64,000 nucleotides of DNA. It comes from Myxococcales bacterium 68-20 (lineage in GTDB: Bacteria > Myxococcota_A > Polyangia > Polyangiales > Polyangiaceae). Made by a program: the position numbers and the translations under genes. How positions within the stretch are numbered: the stretch's first letter is position 1; each line of letters starts with the position of its first letter. The notes below the pieces were generated by a model. It did not search any database. It saw only the letters and a program-made list of their open reading frames with translations, and was not told the DNA's origin. Positions 1 to 9,132 of the stretch are shown here, piece after piece. The stretch lies in the NCBI GenBank assembly GCA_001899635.1, contig MKVQ01000040.1:189915-253914 (forward strand), given 5' to 3'.

Positions 1-30
1 AAAGCCGCCCCGAGCGTATAAGCTTGAAGG

Positions 31-3000
31 GTGCGCTTCCGAAGACTCCTCCCGCTGGCCGCTCTCGGTCTTTCGGTAGCGCTGGTCGCGCCGCATGCGA
101 GTGGAGACGACTTCGATCCGCGCGGTCGCAAGAAGCCGGGCGCCCCGGCGAGGCCGGGCGGGAAGCCGACCGGGAAGCCCGGCGGCGCAGCCCGGCCTCC
201 GGCAGGCGGCGGTGCCGCGGCGCGGCCCGGCGGACGGCCCACGGGCAACCCCGATGTCGGCCAGACGCAGACGGTCCTCATCGATCGCTACACGAAGATC
301 GTCCTCGCGCAGCCGGGGTCTCCATTCCCGCTCCAGCGTCTCGCGCAGCTCTATCGCGACAAGGACGGCAACCTCGCCGAGCTCGTGAAGGACTTCGAGG
401 CGCGCGCCGCGCAGAGCGGCGCCGAGCAGTACGCGGCGACCGTCACGCTCGCCGGCATCCACAAGATCGACGGCCGCGCCGAAGACGCGATCACGACGTA
501 CGAGAAGGCGATCGCGCTGAAGAACAACGATCCCGTCGCGCTCCTCGCGCTCGCGCGCCTCCTCCAGGACCGCGGCGACGTCGCCACCGCGCGCAAGCAC
601 TACGAGCAGGCGCTCGCTCTCCAGACCGTCGCCGCGGACAAGGAGCAGACCGTCCGCACGCTGATGACGCTCGCGCTCGATGCGAAGGACTGGGCCGGCG
701 CGAAGAGCTTCCACCGTGAGCTCGTGAAGATGCAGCCGCAGAGCCTCTTCGTGAAGGGCGAGCTCGGGCGAGAGCTGTTCCTGCGCGCCGAGTACGAGCG
801 CTCCGAGTCCGAGTTCAAAGAGCTCGTGAGCGCCGCCACCGGCGACAACCGCGCGCTCGCGCCCGCGCTGAAGGACCTCGGCAAGGCGCAGGCGAAGGCG
901 CACAAGAACGCAGACGCGCTCGCCACGCTGAAGCGGGCGCTCCAGGCGGCCGGCCAGGAAGCCGCCGTCCGCGCCGAGATCTACGAGACGATCACCGAGA
1001 TCTACCGCGCCGATCAGCAGCTCCCGGTGCTCATCAAGCAGATCGAGGACGAGCGCCCGTCGGACTTCCAGCGCCTCGCGATCCTCGGTGCGCTCTACGA
1101 GGAGACCGGCGACAGCGCGAAGGCGCTCCAGGCCTACTCCAAGGCGCTCGCCGTCAACCCGCGCCACATCGACCTTCGCCTCAAGATGATCCGCGTCCTG
1201 CAATCGCAGGGCGAGCTCGACAAGGCGATCGCCGAGTACGAAGCGCTCATCCGCGCGGCTCCGAACAACCCGCAGTTCGTGTTCGATCAGTGCGAGGCGC
1301 TCATGCAGCGCGGCGATCGCACGCGCGCGCTCAAGCTGCTCACCGAGCTCGAGGCCCGCGGTCAGAACGACGAAGAGGTGCTCTCGCGCGTCGCGGACTT
1401 CTATGGACGCATCGGCGAGAACGAGAAGTCGATGAAGGTGCTCACGCGCCTCTCGAGCATCGGCACGAACGATCCCGGTCACCTCGTCGACCTCGGCGAC
1501 CGTCACTTCCAGGACGGCAACACGCAGCTCGCGGTGCAGACCTGGCGGCGCATCCTCACCACCGTCACGCCGCGTGCTCGCGCGCTCGCCGCGCTCGGCG
1601 AGGTCTATCTGGAGCACGACATGCTCCAGGACGCGCTCGCTTCGTTCCGCGAAGCGGTGCAGCTCGAGCCGCAGACGCTCGGCTACAAGAAGCAGCTCGC
1701 CGGCGCGCTGGAGCGATCGAAGAGCTTCCGGGATGCGCGCGTCATCTGGACGGAGCTTGCAGAGAAGGCCAAGGCGAGCGGCGACAAGATCCTCGCACGC
1801 GAGGCCCGCTCGCGCATCGTCACGCTCTGGGGCTTCGAGCGTGTCCTCGATGCGCAGATCGCGCCGCTCCAGGCGAAATTCGCGAAGGCGCCGCCCGACG
1901 TCGAGGCCGGACGCATGCTCGCCGAGGTGCAGCTCCACCTTCGCAAGCTGGCCGACGCGGAGGCGACGCTGCGCAAGGTCGTCGCCGCGGCGCCGGGCGA
2001 CGCTGACAGCTACCTCGCGCTCGAGCGCGTGCTCGTCCAGCAGAACAAGACCCAGGACGCGATCGCGGTGCTCGAGAAGCTCGTCGCGGTCGATCCGAAG
2101 AGCGCCCGTCAGCTCTATCAGCGCATGGCGCAGTACGCCTTGCAGCTCTATCGCGACGACGACGCGATCAAGTACGCCGCGCGCGCCGTCGAGCTGAACC
2201 CCGACGACGCCGAAGGTCATCGCCGCCTCGGCGAGATGTATCGCCAGAAGCAGGACGTCGAGCGCGCGATCGTCGAGTTTCGCGCGGCGATCGCGAAGAA
2301 CGACCGCCTCTTCATCGTGTACCTCGAGCTCGCCGATCTGCTCCTCACGAAGGGCCAGGGCGACGAGGCCGACCGCCTCTTTCGTCGCGTCATCCGCGGC
2401 GCTCCCGACGAGGAGCTCGTCTCACGCGCGGCGCGCCTCTCGATGCAGATCAACCTCGGCAAAGGCACGCTCGAGTCGCTCGAGCAGGAGCTCTTGCCGC
2501 TCGCGATCGGCAATCCGCAGAAGAAGGTCTACCGGCGGCTCCTCGTCGAGATCTACGGCAACCTCACCTTCGCGCTCGTCCAGCGCGTGAAGCACGGTAG
2601 CGGCAAGGACGCGGAAGAGGCCCGAGTAGCGCTCCAGCGCGTCGGCGGCCGCGCGGTGAAGCCGCTGCTCGACGCGCTCGCCGACGGCGATGCCGGGCAG
2701 CAGCGCGTCGCGATCGACGTGCTCGGCTACGTGCAGAACAAGAACGCGTCGGCGGCGCTCTTCGCGTTCGCGACCGGTCAAGCCGAAGGTCCGCTGCGCA
2801 CGCGCGCGATGCTCGCCTGTGGTGCCCTCCGCGACGCGGCGCTGCTGCCGAAGTACGAGGCGCTCCTCTTCCCGAAGAGCGAGGGCGGAGGCGGCGAGGC
2901 CATGGCGTCGGACTCGGTCGCGCGCGCCGCGAGCTGGGCGGTCGCGAAGCTCGGCGACAAACGCGCGATCCCGCTCCTGCGGAAGGTCGTGCAGAGCGGG

Positions 3001-4185
3001 ACGCCCGACATGCGCGCGTTCGCGGTGCTCGGGCTCGGCGCGCTGAAGGACAAGTCCAGCGTCGCGCTCGTCGCGCAGACGGCGAAATCGCTCGAGGCAG
3101 GGACGTCGGCCCGCGCCGCCGCCGCATACGCGCTCGGCGAGCTCGGCGCCGAGTCGGAGGCGACGTCTCTCGTCACGATCGCCGAGGGCACCGACGCTCT
3201 ACCCCGGCAGATGGCGATCCTCGCGCTCGCGCGAATGGGCGCTGCGCACAAGGAGCGGACCGAGCCGGTCGGTGGGAAGGCGGCCCTGAACGCGATCGCC
3301 GACGCCGTGTTCGCCGGTGACGGCGAGGGCGCGCGCGCACGTCGCTCGTCCGATACGCTCCGCCAGGCGGCGACCGCAGCGCTCGTCCTCCTCGCCACGA
3401 AGGCTGGGGCGGACGCGCATCCCGACGCGCTGCCGGCGCCCGATGAAGACGTCGACGCCGAGACGACGCTCGACCAGCTCGTACCGCGGAGCCTCACAGT
3501 GAAGGACCGCGCGGCGACGCTCGTGCTCTTCGCCCCGACGTTGGAGCGTGCGGCGAAGGGAGCGCTCGCGACCTCGACGGAGCGGGCTCGGGCCGTGTTG
3601 GATGCGATGAGCGCAAGCGAAGGCGCCTTCGAGCCGTTCCTCTCCGCGTCCGAGGATGGCCCCGAGCTCGCTGCGGCGCGCGCCAAGATCAGCGAGATCG
3701 CGACCGCGCTCGAGCCGAGCATCGTCGCGCTCTCGCGGCATCCGGACCCCACCATGCGGACGAAGGCGATCGTGCTGCTGGCGCGTTCGAAGTCGGACGC
3801 GGCGGGGACGGCGATCGCGCAGGCCGTCACCGACTCGAGCGAGAGCGTCCAGCGGGTGGCGCTCGCATCGCTTGGCCGCCACGCCGATCAGAAGACCGCA
3901 CAGGCGGTCGCGAAGGTGATGCGAGGCCACGAGAGCTGGGCGATGCGCGTGCTTGCCGCCCAGGCGCTCGGCCGTCTCGGCGCGGCGGGTGCAAGCGTGG
4001 ATGCGACGCGGCACCTCACGGAGGCCGCGACGAAGGAGCCCTACGCGCTCGTTCGCGAGGCCGCGCTCGTCGCGCTCGCGAGCTACGACAAGAGCGAGGC
4101 GAGCCAGCTCGCGGCCCACATGGCGGAGCACGATGCCGAGCCGCGTGTCCGCGAGACTGCGGCGAAGATTCGAAGCGCGCGCTGA
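31..4185 (+). CDS. Exported giant TPR/HEAT-repeat protein
   Basis: A 1384-residue protein with a signal peptide at residues 1-26 (MRFRRLLPLAALGLSVALVA) and a Pro/Gly/Ala-rich linker to about residue 75. Successive TPR units run from about 80 to 850 (for example YEKAIALKNNDPVALLALAR and YSKALAVNPRHIDLRLK). From about residue 866 the repeats change to HEAT/PBS-lyase type, as in RAVKPLLDALADGDAGQQR, and continue to the end. The GTG start is the first possible one because an in-frame TGA lies 6 bases upstream. Such solenoids act as protein-interaction scaffolds, here in the periplasm or on the surface. No catalytic motif is visible, so the specific role is unknown. The TPR-to-HEAT order is seen in other large myxobacterial proteins. 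Confidence 0.9.
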   Translation: MRFRRLLPLAALGLSVALVAPHASGDDFDPRGRKKPGAPARPGGKPTGKPGGAARPPAGGGAAARPGGRPTGNPDVGQTQTVLIDRYTKIVLAQPGSPFPLQRLAQLYRDKDGNLAELVKDFEARAAQSGAEQYAATVTLAGIHKIDGRAEDAITTYEKAIALKNNDPVALLALARLLQDRGDVATARKHYEQALALQTVAADKEQTVRTLMTLALDAKDWAGAKSFHRELVKMQPQSLFVKGELGRELFLRAEYERSESEFKELVSAATGDNRALAPALKDLGKAQAKAHKNADALATLKRALQAAGQEAAVRAEIYETITEIYRADQQLPVLIKQIEDERPSDFQRLAILGALYEETGDSAKALQAYSKALAVNPRHIDLRLKMIRVLQSQGELDKAIAEYEALIRAAPNNPQFVFDQCEALMQRGDRTRALKLLTELEARGQNDEEVLSRVADFYGRIGENEKSMKVLTRLSSIGTNDPGHLVDLGDRHFQDGNTQLAVQTWRRILTTVTPRARALAALGEVYLEHDMLQDALASFREAVQLEPQTLGYKKQLAGALERSKSFRDARVIWTELAEKAKASGDKILAREARSRIVTLWGFERVLDAQIAPLQAKFAKAPPDVEAGRMLAEVQLHLRKLADAEATLRKVVAAAPGDADSYLALERVLVQQNKTQDAIAVLEKLVAVDPKSARQLYQRMAQYALQLYRDDDAIKYAARAVELNPDDAEGHRRLGEMYRQKQDVERAIVEFRAAIAKNDRLFIVYLELADLLLTKGQGDEADRLFRRVIRGAPDEELVSRAARLSMQINLGKGTLESLEQELLPLAIGNPQKKVYRRLLVEIYGNLTFALVQRVKHGSGKDAEEARVALQRVGGRAVKPLLDALADGDAGQQRVAIDVLGYVQNKNASAALFAFATGQAEGPLRTRAMLACGALRDAALLPKYEALLFPKSEGGGGEAMASDSVARAASWAVAKLGDKRAIPLLRKVVQSGTPDMRAFAVLGLGALKDKSSVALVAQTAKSLEAGTSARAAAAYALGELGAESEATSLVTIAEGTDALPRQMAILALARMGAAHKERTEPVGGKAALNAIADAVFAGDGEGARARRSSDTLRQAATAALVLLATKAGADAHPDALPAPDEDVDAETTLDQLVPRSLTVKDRAATLVLFAPTLERAAKGALATSTERARAVLDAMSASEGAFEPFLSASEDGPELAAARAKISEIATALEPSIVALSRHPDPTMRTKAIVLLARSKSDAAGTAIAQAVTDSSESVQRVALASLGRHADQKTAQAVAKVMRGHESWAMRVLAAQALGRLGAAGASVDATRHLTEAATKEPYALVREAALVALASYDKSEASQLAAHMAEHDAEPRVRETAAKIRSAR

Positions 4186-4345
4186 AGGAGAGCGAGCGGG
4201 CGAAAGGGCCCGTCCCGCGCCTCGAGCCACCGACGTCTCCGTTCCGTCCAGGACGGCCCAAGCGCGATCCCCACGGCAATTTGCCGGGTAGAACTAGGGT
4301 CGACTTCACCCTTCGCACGTCGGCACTCACAAGAGCACGAGGGCG

Positions 4346-5281
4346 ATGCAACCCTCCTGTCACCTCGATGAGGATGTGGCGACGCGCAATCGTACTAGTT
4401 CAAGAACTGGGCCCATGGGCAGCTCGCTCCCGAACTTCGGAAGTATCGATCTCGACCTCGTCGAAGAGGCGGGACCGAGCCCTGCCACGCACAGGCGGCA
4501 CACGCCGAGCTTCGGAGAGCTCGATCTCGCATCGATCGGCGCCGTGCTCGCGGACGAGAGCGCGTCGACCGAAGCGTCGACCGAGCCTTCCCAGCCTCAG
4601 TCCGGGGAGCCGCAGTCGCCCGGCCGGTACTCGTATCCGCCCCTGCGGGAGACGCCCACGCGCGAGAGCCTCGAGGCGGTGAAGCTCGCGGAGGAAGAGA
4701 CGCGGATCGCGAAGGCCGAGGTCGTCGCCGATGCGCTCTCGCTCTCCCGGGACATCATCGACTCGGAGAGCGCCACCCGTGTCGGGTTCATCGAAGAGTC
4801 GTCGCCTTCCGCGCGGCGCAATGCGCCATCGGCCTCGGGGGTCGCCTCTCGTGACGATCGCGTCGCCGCGATGCGTGAGCTCTATGCGCAAGGGAACGCC
4901 GACGCTGCGCTCGCGCTCGCCTCGGAGGTCGCCTCCGAGATCGACGCGATGCTGGGCGGCGATCCCTACGGCGGCCTCATTCCCGTCGTCAGCGACGACG
5001 ACAGCGACGAGGACGGCAGCGAAGCGCACACGGCCATCGTCGAAGCATCGGCCGACAGCTCCCGCCTCGCTGCGATGACCTCGCGGCAAGTCCCCCGTCT
5101 CCTCGTAGGACCGAAGGAGATCGCGAAGCTGCCGATGGATCCGCGCGCCGCGTTCATCCTCGGGCACATCGACGGCATTCAGTCGATGGAGGAGATCCTC
5201 GACGTCTGCGCGATGCCCGAAGCCGATGCGCTCGAGCTCGTCGAGCGTCTTCGCGCGATGGGTGTCATCGCGCTCCACTGA
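4346..5281 (+). CDS. Myxobacterial regulatory-type protein with C-terminal helical domain
   Basis: A 311-residue cytoplasmic protein without signal peptide or membrane segment. The N-terminal 150 residues are acidic and low-complexity, with two similar short motifs (FGSIDLDLVEE and FGELDLASIG). The C-terminal ~50 residues (LPMDPRAAFILGHIDGIQSM, then MPEADALELVERLRAMGVI) match a domain common in deltaproteobacterial and myxobacterial regulators, often found beside DUF4388 proteins. That domain has no assigned biochemical function. ATG 4346 has GAGGG just upstream. ATG 4415 (MGSSLPNF) is an alternative start that would place the first FGSIDLDL motif at the N-terminus. Confidence 0.75.
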   Translation: MQPSCHLDEDVATRNRTSSRTGPMGSSLPNFGSIDLDLVEEAGPSPATHRRHTPSFGELDLASIGAVLADESASTEASTEPSQPQSGEPQSPGRYSYPPLRETPTRESLEAVKLAEEETRIAKAEVVADALSLSRDIIDSESATRVGFIEESSPSARRNAPSASGVASRDDRVAAMRELYAQGNADAALALASEVASEIDAMLGGDPYGGLIPVVSDDDSDEDGSEAHTAIVEASADSSRLAAMTSRQVPRLLVGPKEIAKLPMDPRAAFILGHIDGIQSMEEILDVCAMPEADALELVERLRAMGVIALH

Positions 5282-5299
5282 CGGCCGGCGCGCTGCGCG

Positions 5300-5460
5300 C
5301 TAGGGCACCGATCAGCTTGCGGACCGAGTATTTCCGCCGAGTTCCGAGCAGCGCTAGGAGCGACGACGACGGATACTGAAGTATCCGGAGGAGGAGCGAC
5401 GAAGCGATGCGACGGAAATCGGCGGAAAGACGACGGGAGCAAGCTGATTGGTGCTCTAGG
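5300..5460. repeat. Long imperfect inverted repeat (MITE/REP-like hairpin)
   Basis: The left end (ctagggcaccgatcagcttg) is nearly the reverse complement of the right end (caagctgattggtgctctag). Internal matches continue (tttccgccga against tcggcggaaa), and the centre is a perfect ggatac-tgaa-gtatcc hairpin at 5371-5386. The whole element could fold into a ~160-nt rod. It fills the gap between the regulatory protein and the next lipoprotein and ends directly at that gene's preferred ATG. It has no coding potential. It could be a mobile MITE-like element or a structured 5' untranslated region. Confidence 0.75.
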
Positions 5461-5997
5461 ATGCCGCCCGTGCGAATCATCGCCGGTGCCGCCGTCGTGC
5501 TCGTGAGCATGCTCGCGGTCGCCGGCTGCCGTGATGCTTCGCGCTTCTCGACCCGAGGCGATCGCTTCCAGGGCAGCGTCGTGAAGGGGAGCTTCGTTCG
5601 ATCCGGAATCGGGGAGGACACACAGCTCTGCCTTACGCTCGACACGGATCGCCTCCAGGACGCTCCGGGCACCCTCACCACATCCGACGGTCGCTTCCAG
5701 GCGGCACCGCTCCGTCCGATCCCGCAGATCTGGCACGACCCACTCTCCACCCTCAACTTCGGCGATGGCCGCGTTCAAAATCTCGTCTATGCCGTCTCGC
5801 CCCGGTCGGGCGACGCCGGCGAGGCTGAGACCGAGGACGTGCTGGCCGTCATTTCGCTCATGCAGACCGATCACATCGAGGTGCGCTTGATTCGCGGCGC
5901 GCCGCAGACCGACGCCGGGCCACCGCCCCCCGGCAGCTCGCGGGCTCTCTTCGGCGTCTTCAACCTCGATCGGCAGCTCGGACCGTGCGCGTTCTAG
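5461..5997 (+). CDS. Small putative lipoprotein
   Basis: A 178-residue protein. Starting at ATG 5461 gives MPPVRIIAGAAVVLVSMLAV followed by lipobox V-A-G-C, so it should be lipidated at Cys23 and exported. The mature part has no recognised domain and few cysteines; its middle contains several short beta-type stretches (GDRFQGSVVKGSFV). An upstream ATG at 5407 would add 18 charged residues encoded inside the inverted repeat and is less likely. The end overlaps tsaD by 13 bases, so the two are probably co-transcribed. Function unknown. Confidence 0.7.
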   Translation: MPPVRIIAGAAVVLVSMLAVAGCRDASRFSTRGDRFQGSVVKGSFVRSGIGEDTQLCLTLDTDRLQDAPGTLTTSDGRFQAAPLRPIPQIWHDPLSTLNFGDGRVQNLVYAVSPRSGDAGEAETEDVLAVISLMQTDHIEVRLIRGAPQTDAGPPPPGSSRALFGVFNLDRQLGPCAF

Positions 5998-7037
5998 GAA
6001 TCGAGTCCTCGTGTGACGAGACGGGAGCTGCCGTCGTCGACGACACCGGTCGTGTGCTCTCCGACGTCGTGCAGAGCCAGATCGACCTCCATGCGCCGTA
6101 CGGCGGCGTCATTCCCGAGCTCGCCTCGCGCGATCATCTGAGGAACCTCAACCCCGTGGTCGACGAGGCGCTTGCCCGAGCTGGGCTCACGCTCTCCGAT
6201 CTCGACGGCATCGCGGTGACGAACCGGCCCGGCCTCGTCGGCGCGCTCCTCGTCGGCGTCCAGGCAGCGAAGGGGCTCGCGTGGGCAACCGGCGTTCCGC
6301 TCGTCGGGGTCGATCACCTCGTCGGTCACCTGCTGGCCGTCTACCTCCGTCGCAAGGAGACCTCACCCGAGCCGCCCGAGCTGCCGTTCGTCGCGCTCCT
6401 GGCATCGGGGGGCCACACGGCGATCTATCGCGTCGACGGCATGCGAGCGTCGGACGTGCGCGAGCTCGGCGCCACGCGCGACGACGCCGCGGGTGAAGCG
6501 TTCGACAAGGTGGCGAAGCTGCTCGGCCTCGGATACCCGGGCGGGCCCGTCATCGATCGCCTCGCGAAGCAGGGCAACCCCGAGGCGGTCCCGCTGACGC
6601 TGCCGATGGCGCATGCGCGATCGTTCGAGATGAGCTTCTCCGGGATCAAGACGCAGGTGGCAGCGCTCGTGCGCGATCGCCCACGCAAGAGCGAGCAAGA
6701 GATCGCCGACCTCTGCGCGTCCTTCCAGGCGGCCGTCACCGGCGTGCTCGCCAAGAAGCTGATCGCGGCGGCGCGTGCGGAGGGCGTGAAGACGGTGGTC
6801 CTCGGCGGTGGCGTCGCGGCGAACAGCGAGCTCCGCGAGCGGACGACGAAGCTTGCTGGAGAGCACGGCATTCGCGCCGTCCTGCCCGAGCTCGCGAGCT
6901 GCACCGACAACGCGGCGATGATCGCCTACGCCGGCGTCGCGCGGCTCCGTGCGGGCGAGCGCGACGGCTGGGACCTCGTGGCGACCAGCACGACCTCACT
7001 CCCACGAACGACGCGCAAAGGCCGCGGCTCGCGCTAG
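5985..7037 (+). CDS. tsaD: tRNA N6-adenosine threonylcarbamoyltransferase TsaD
   Basis: A 350-residue member of the Kae1/TsaD ASKHA family. It transfers the threonylcarbamoyl group from TC-AMP to A37 of ANN-decoding tRNAs, working with TsaB and TsaE. The N-terminus GIESSCDETGAAVVDD, the metal-binding H-x3-H in DHLVGHLLAVYL, the ASGGHT loop and the late CTDNAAMIAYAG motif are all present. Length is typical. The GTG start overlaps the preceding lipoprotein by 13 bases and has no competing start. TsaB and TsaE genes are not in this window. Confidence 0.97.
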   Translation: MRVLGIESSCDETGAAVVDDTGRVLSDVVQSQIDLHAPYGGVIPELASRDHLRNLNPVVDEALARAGLTLSDLDGIAVTNRPGLVGALLVGVQAAKGLAWATGVPLVGVDHLVGHLLAVYLRRKETSPEPPELPFVALLASGGHTAIYRVDGMRASDVRELGATRDDAAGEAFDKVAKLLGLGYPGGPVIDRLAKQGNPEAVPLTLPMAHARSFEMSFSGIKTQVAALVRDRPRKSEQEIADLCASFQAAVTGVLAKKLIAAARAEGVKTVVLGGGVAANSELRERTTKLAGEHGIRAVLPELASCTDNAAMIAYAGVARLRAGERDGWDLVATSTTSLPRTTRKGRGSR

Positions 7038-7062
7038 CCCGCGCTGCATCGCTCGACCTGCC

Positions 7063-7080
7063 GGCCGCTCTCGAGCGGCC
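7063..7080. terminator. Hairpin after tsaD
   Basis: ggccgct and agcggcc form a perfect 7-bp stem around a CTCG loop, 26 bases past the tsaD stop. No T-tract follows, so it is only a candidate transcript end between the convergent tsaD and leftward sensor-kinase genes. Confidence 0.4.
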
Positions 7081-7092
7081 CCGCGGCTCGGT

Positions 7093-7176
7093 TCAGCGGC
7101 AGGCGATGAGGAAGCCGGCCACGAACGCGACGCCCCACAAGGGAAGAAGAAGCCGAAGGAGCTCGTCGCGGTCCAT
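7093..7176 (-). CDS. Possible 27-residue single-pass membrane peptide
   Basis: An ATG frame of 27 codons gives MDRDELLRLLLPLWGVAFVA plus FLIACR after a glycine: a charged N-terminus followed by one clean hydrophobic helix. GGAGGAG lies 9 bases upstream of the ATG (7186-7192), a strong ribosome site. A longer in-frame start at 7269 adds 31 mostly polar residues. It is co-oriented with, and about 200 bases downstream of, the histidine kinase gene, so it could be a small modulator of that kinase. Without homologues it remains a candidate. The rest of the 334-base gap between tsaD and the kinase shows only the small dyad cgacgaaacgtcg near 7220-7233. Confidence 0.4.
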   Translation of the reverse strand: MDRDELLRLLLPLWGVAFVAGFLIACR

Positions 7177-7371
7177 GGGGTCGGGCTCCTCCGAAGCAAG
7201 GTGCGCGCCGAGCCAAATGTCGACGAAACGTCGTCGATTGTAGCTTCGCGAATACAAGATCCACGGCATCCGACGTCCGCGCACGACTCGAATGTCATAC
7301 CCCCCCGAGCCTCGACTGAGCACGCGTACAGGGCTGTTTTTACGGCGGATCGGAACGAGCGGTGAACGACG

Positions 7372-9132
7372 TCAGGTGCGCGCCGGCAGTGTCACGCGGA
7401 ACGTCGCGCCCTCACCAGGCGCTCGTGTCCCAAGGGCCGAGACCTCGCCGCCGTGCGCCTCCGCGACGGCCTTCACGAGCGCGAGGCCGAGGCCGCTTCC
7501 GTGTCGCTTCGGGCCCGGGCGATCGATGTCGGGCCGCGCGAGGGCGCGCGTGGTGAAGAAGCGATCGAACACACGAGGCAGATCCTCCGCGGCGATCCCG
7601 GGGCCGGTGTCGGAGATCTCGAGCGCGACGATCTCGCTGCCCGCGGCCGCGGCGGGCTCGCGACGGACCACGATCCGCACCGAGCCGCCCTTGCCGGCGA
7701 ACGAGGCTGCGTTGTCGACGAGGTTGCGGACGAGCGAGTCGAGCCGAGGCGCTACGCCGACGACGATCGTATCGGGATCGGCCTCGACGACGAATGTGAC
7801 GTCCTCGAACGAGTCGCTCGCCGCCGTTGCGACGCCGTTCGCCAGCGCGCCGAGATCGACGTCCGCGCGCGCCTCGTTCGGCATGCCGGCCTCGGCTCGG
7901 GCGAGCTCGAGGAACTGCGAGACTAGCGCGTCGAGGCGTCCGCTCGAGTCCGAGAGGATCTTCGCGAGCCGTGCGGCGCGCTTCTCGTCGGCGCCGCCGG
8001 AGGCGAGCGATTCGGCGCATGCGCGGATGGCGGCGACGGGGTTCTTGAACTCGTGGACGAGGTCGGCGACGAACGCCTCGTTGGCGCGGCGACGCTGGTC
8101 GAGCGCGCCGAGCAGATCGTTGAACGCCTCGGCGAGATCGCGGACCTCGTCGCCGCCGCTGAGGTCGATGTCGGCGCGCGGGTTCGCGCTCTTCGCCTTC
8201 TCGAGCACGCGCTCGCGGAGCCACTCGATCGGTCGCACCATGCGCCGTCCCATCCACCAGGAGAAGACGAGCGCGAACGGCAGCATCACGATCGAGAGCC
8301 GCGCGAGGTGATACCGGAGGTCGTAGAGCGCACGCACCGCCCGCCGAGACGATTCCTGCGCGTAGACGACATGGGGGCGGCCGTCGAGCGTCACCGCCCG
8401 TGCTGCATGGCACACGAGGAGCTTGCCGGCGGGAGAGACCCGGCAGCCGGTGACGACGGTCGGCTCGTTCGGCGGGGGCGGCCCCGAACGAAACGCGGTC
8501 GAGACGGGAGCGGCGGAGCTCTCGTCGGGCTTTCGCGCGATCGCGAAGGGGTAGGCGTGGCTGCTCTCCTCCAGGAGCGGAGGCGGAGGAGGCGCGAGCG
8601 TGGTCGCCCAGCCGGTCACCTTCACGACCTCGGGGCGCTTCGTGACGGGGCCGAGCGTCTCGTCGAACTCGCGCAGCGTCGGTGCTCCGTCGGGACCGAA
8701 GAAGAGCGTGCCGATCTGATGCACGAGGTCGGTGCCGCGATCGGCGTCGAGATCGAACCGCGTCGCGCCGTCGTCGCGCACGACGCGGATGCGGGTCCCC
8801 CGGCGCGCTGCGATCTCGTCGAGGCGAGCCTCCATGTCGGCGGAGTCCGTCTCGGCAGTGTTCGCGATCGCCTCGGCGGCCTCGTCCGCGGAGGTCTTCG
8901 TCTCCCACTGGAGCTTGCCGCCGATATCGCGCTCCATGAGGCTCCATCCGACGACGATGAGCTGCGGGAGCACGAGCATCGCGAGCGCCATCAGCAGCGC
9001 GTTCGTGCGGAGCGAGGGGCGCAGATGGGAAAGGCGCGCCGGCGGCTTGGGAGGGAGGGCGTGGCGGCTCCCTTCGACCGCGCCCCAGCGGCCGCTGAAG
9101 GACCAGGCGCCGAGCTTGAGTCGCCAGCTCAA
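7372..9132 (-). CDS. Sensor histidine kinase
   Basis: A 586-residue membrane kinase partnered with the upstream OmpR-type regulator. TM1 is near residues 43-62 (MALAMLVLPQLIVVGWSL). An extracytoplasmic sensor region of about 200 residues follows, then TM2 (IVMLPFALVFSWWMG) and a HAMP-like linker. The HisKA helix carries the phospho-accepting His in FVADLVHEFKNPVAAIRA. The ATPase domain has N-box RNLVDNAASF, G1 DTGPGIA, F-box FDRFF and G2 GSGLGLALV. The TTG start is chosen because it overlaps the regulator's stop (TTGA), implying translational coupling. The frame stays open far upstream, but that part lies antiparallel in frame to the regulator gene and is not coding. The signal sensed is unknown. 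Confidence 0.9.
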   Translation of the reverse strand: MSWRLKLGAWSFSGRWGAVEGSRHALPPKPPARLSHLRPSLRTNALLMALAMLVLPQLIVVGWSLMERDIGGKLQWETKTSADEAAEAIANTAETDSADMEARLDEIAARRGTRIRVVRDDGATRFDLDADRGTDLVHQIGTLFFGPDGAPTLREFDETLGPVTKRPEVVKVTGWATTLAPPPPPLLEESSHAYPFAIARKPDESSAAPVSTAFRSGPPPPNEPTVVTGCRVSPAGKLLVCHAARAVTLDGRPHVVYAQESSRRAVRALYDLRYHLARLSIVMLPFALVFSWWMGRRMVRPIEWLRERVLEKAKSANPRADIDLSGGDEVRDLAEAFNDLLGALDQRRRANEAFVADLVHEFKNPVAAIRACAESLASGGADEKRAARLAKILSDSSGRLDALVSQFLELARAEAGMPNEARADVDLGALANGVATAASDSFEDVTFVVEADPDTIVVGVAPRLDSLVRNLVDNAASFAGKGGSVRIVVRREPAAAAGSEIVALEISDTGPGIAAEDLPRVFDRFFTTRALARPDIDRPGPKRHGSGLGLALVKAVAEAHGGEVSALGTRAPGEGATFRVTLPART

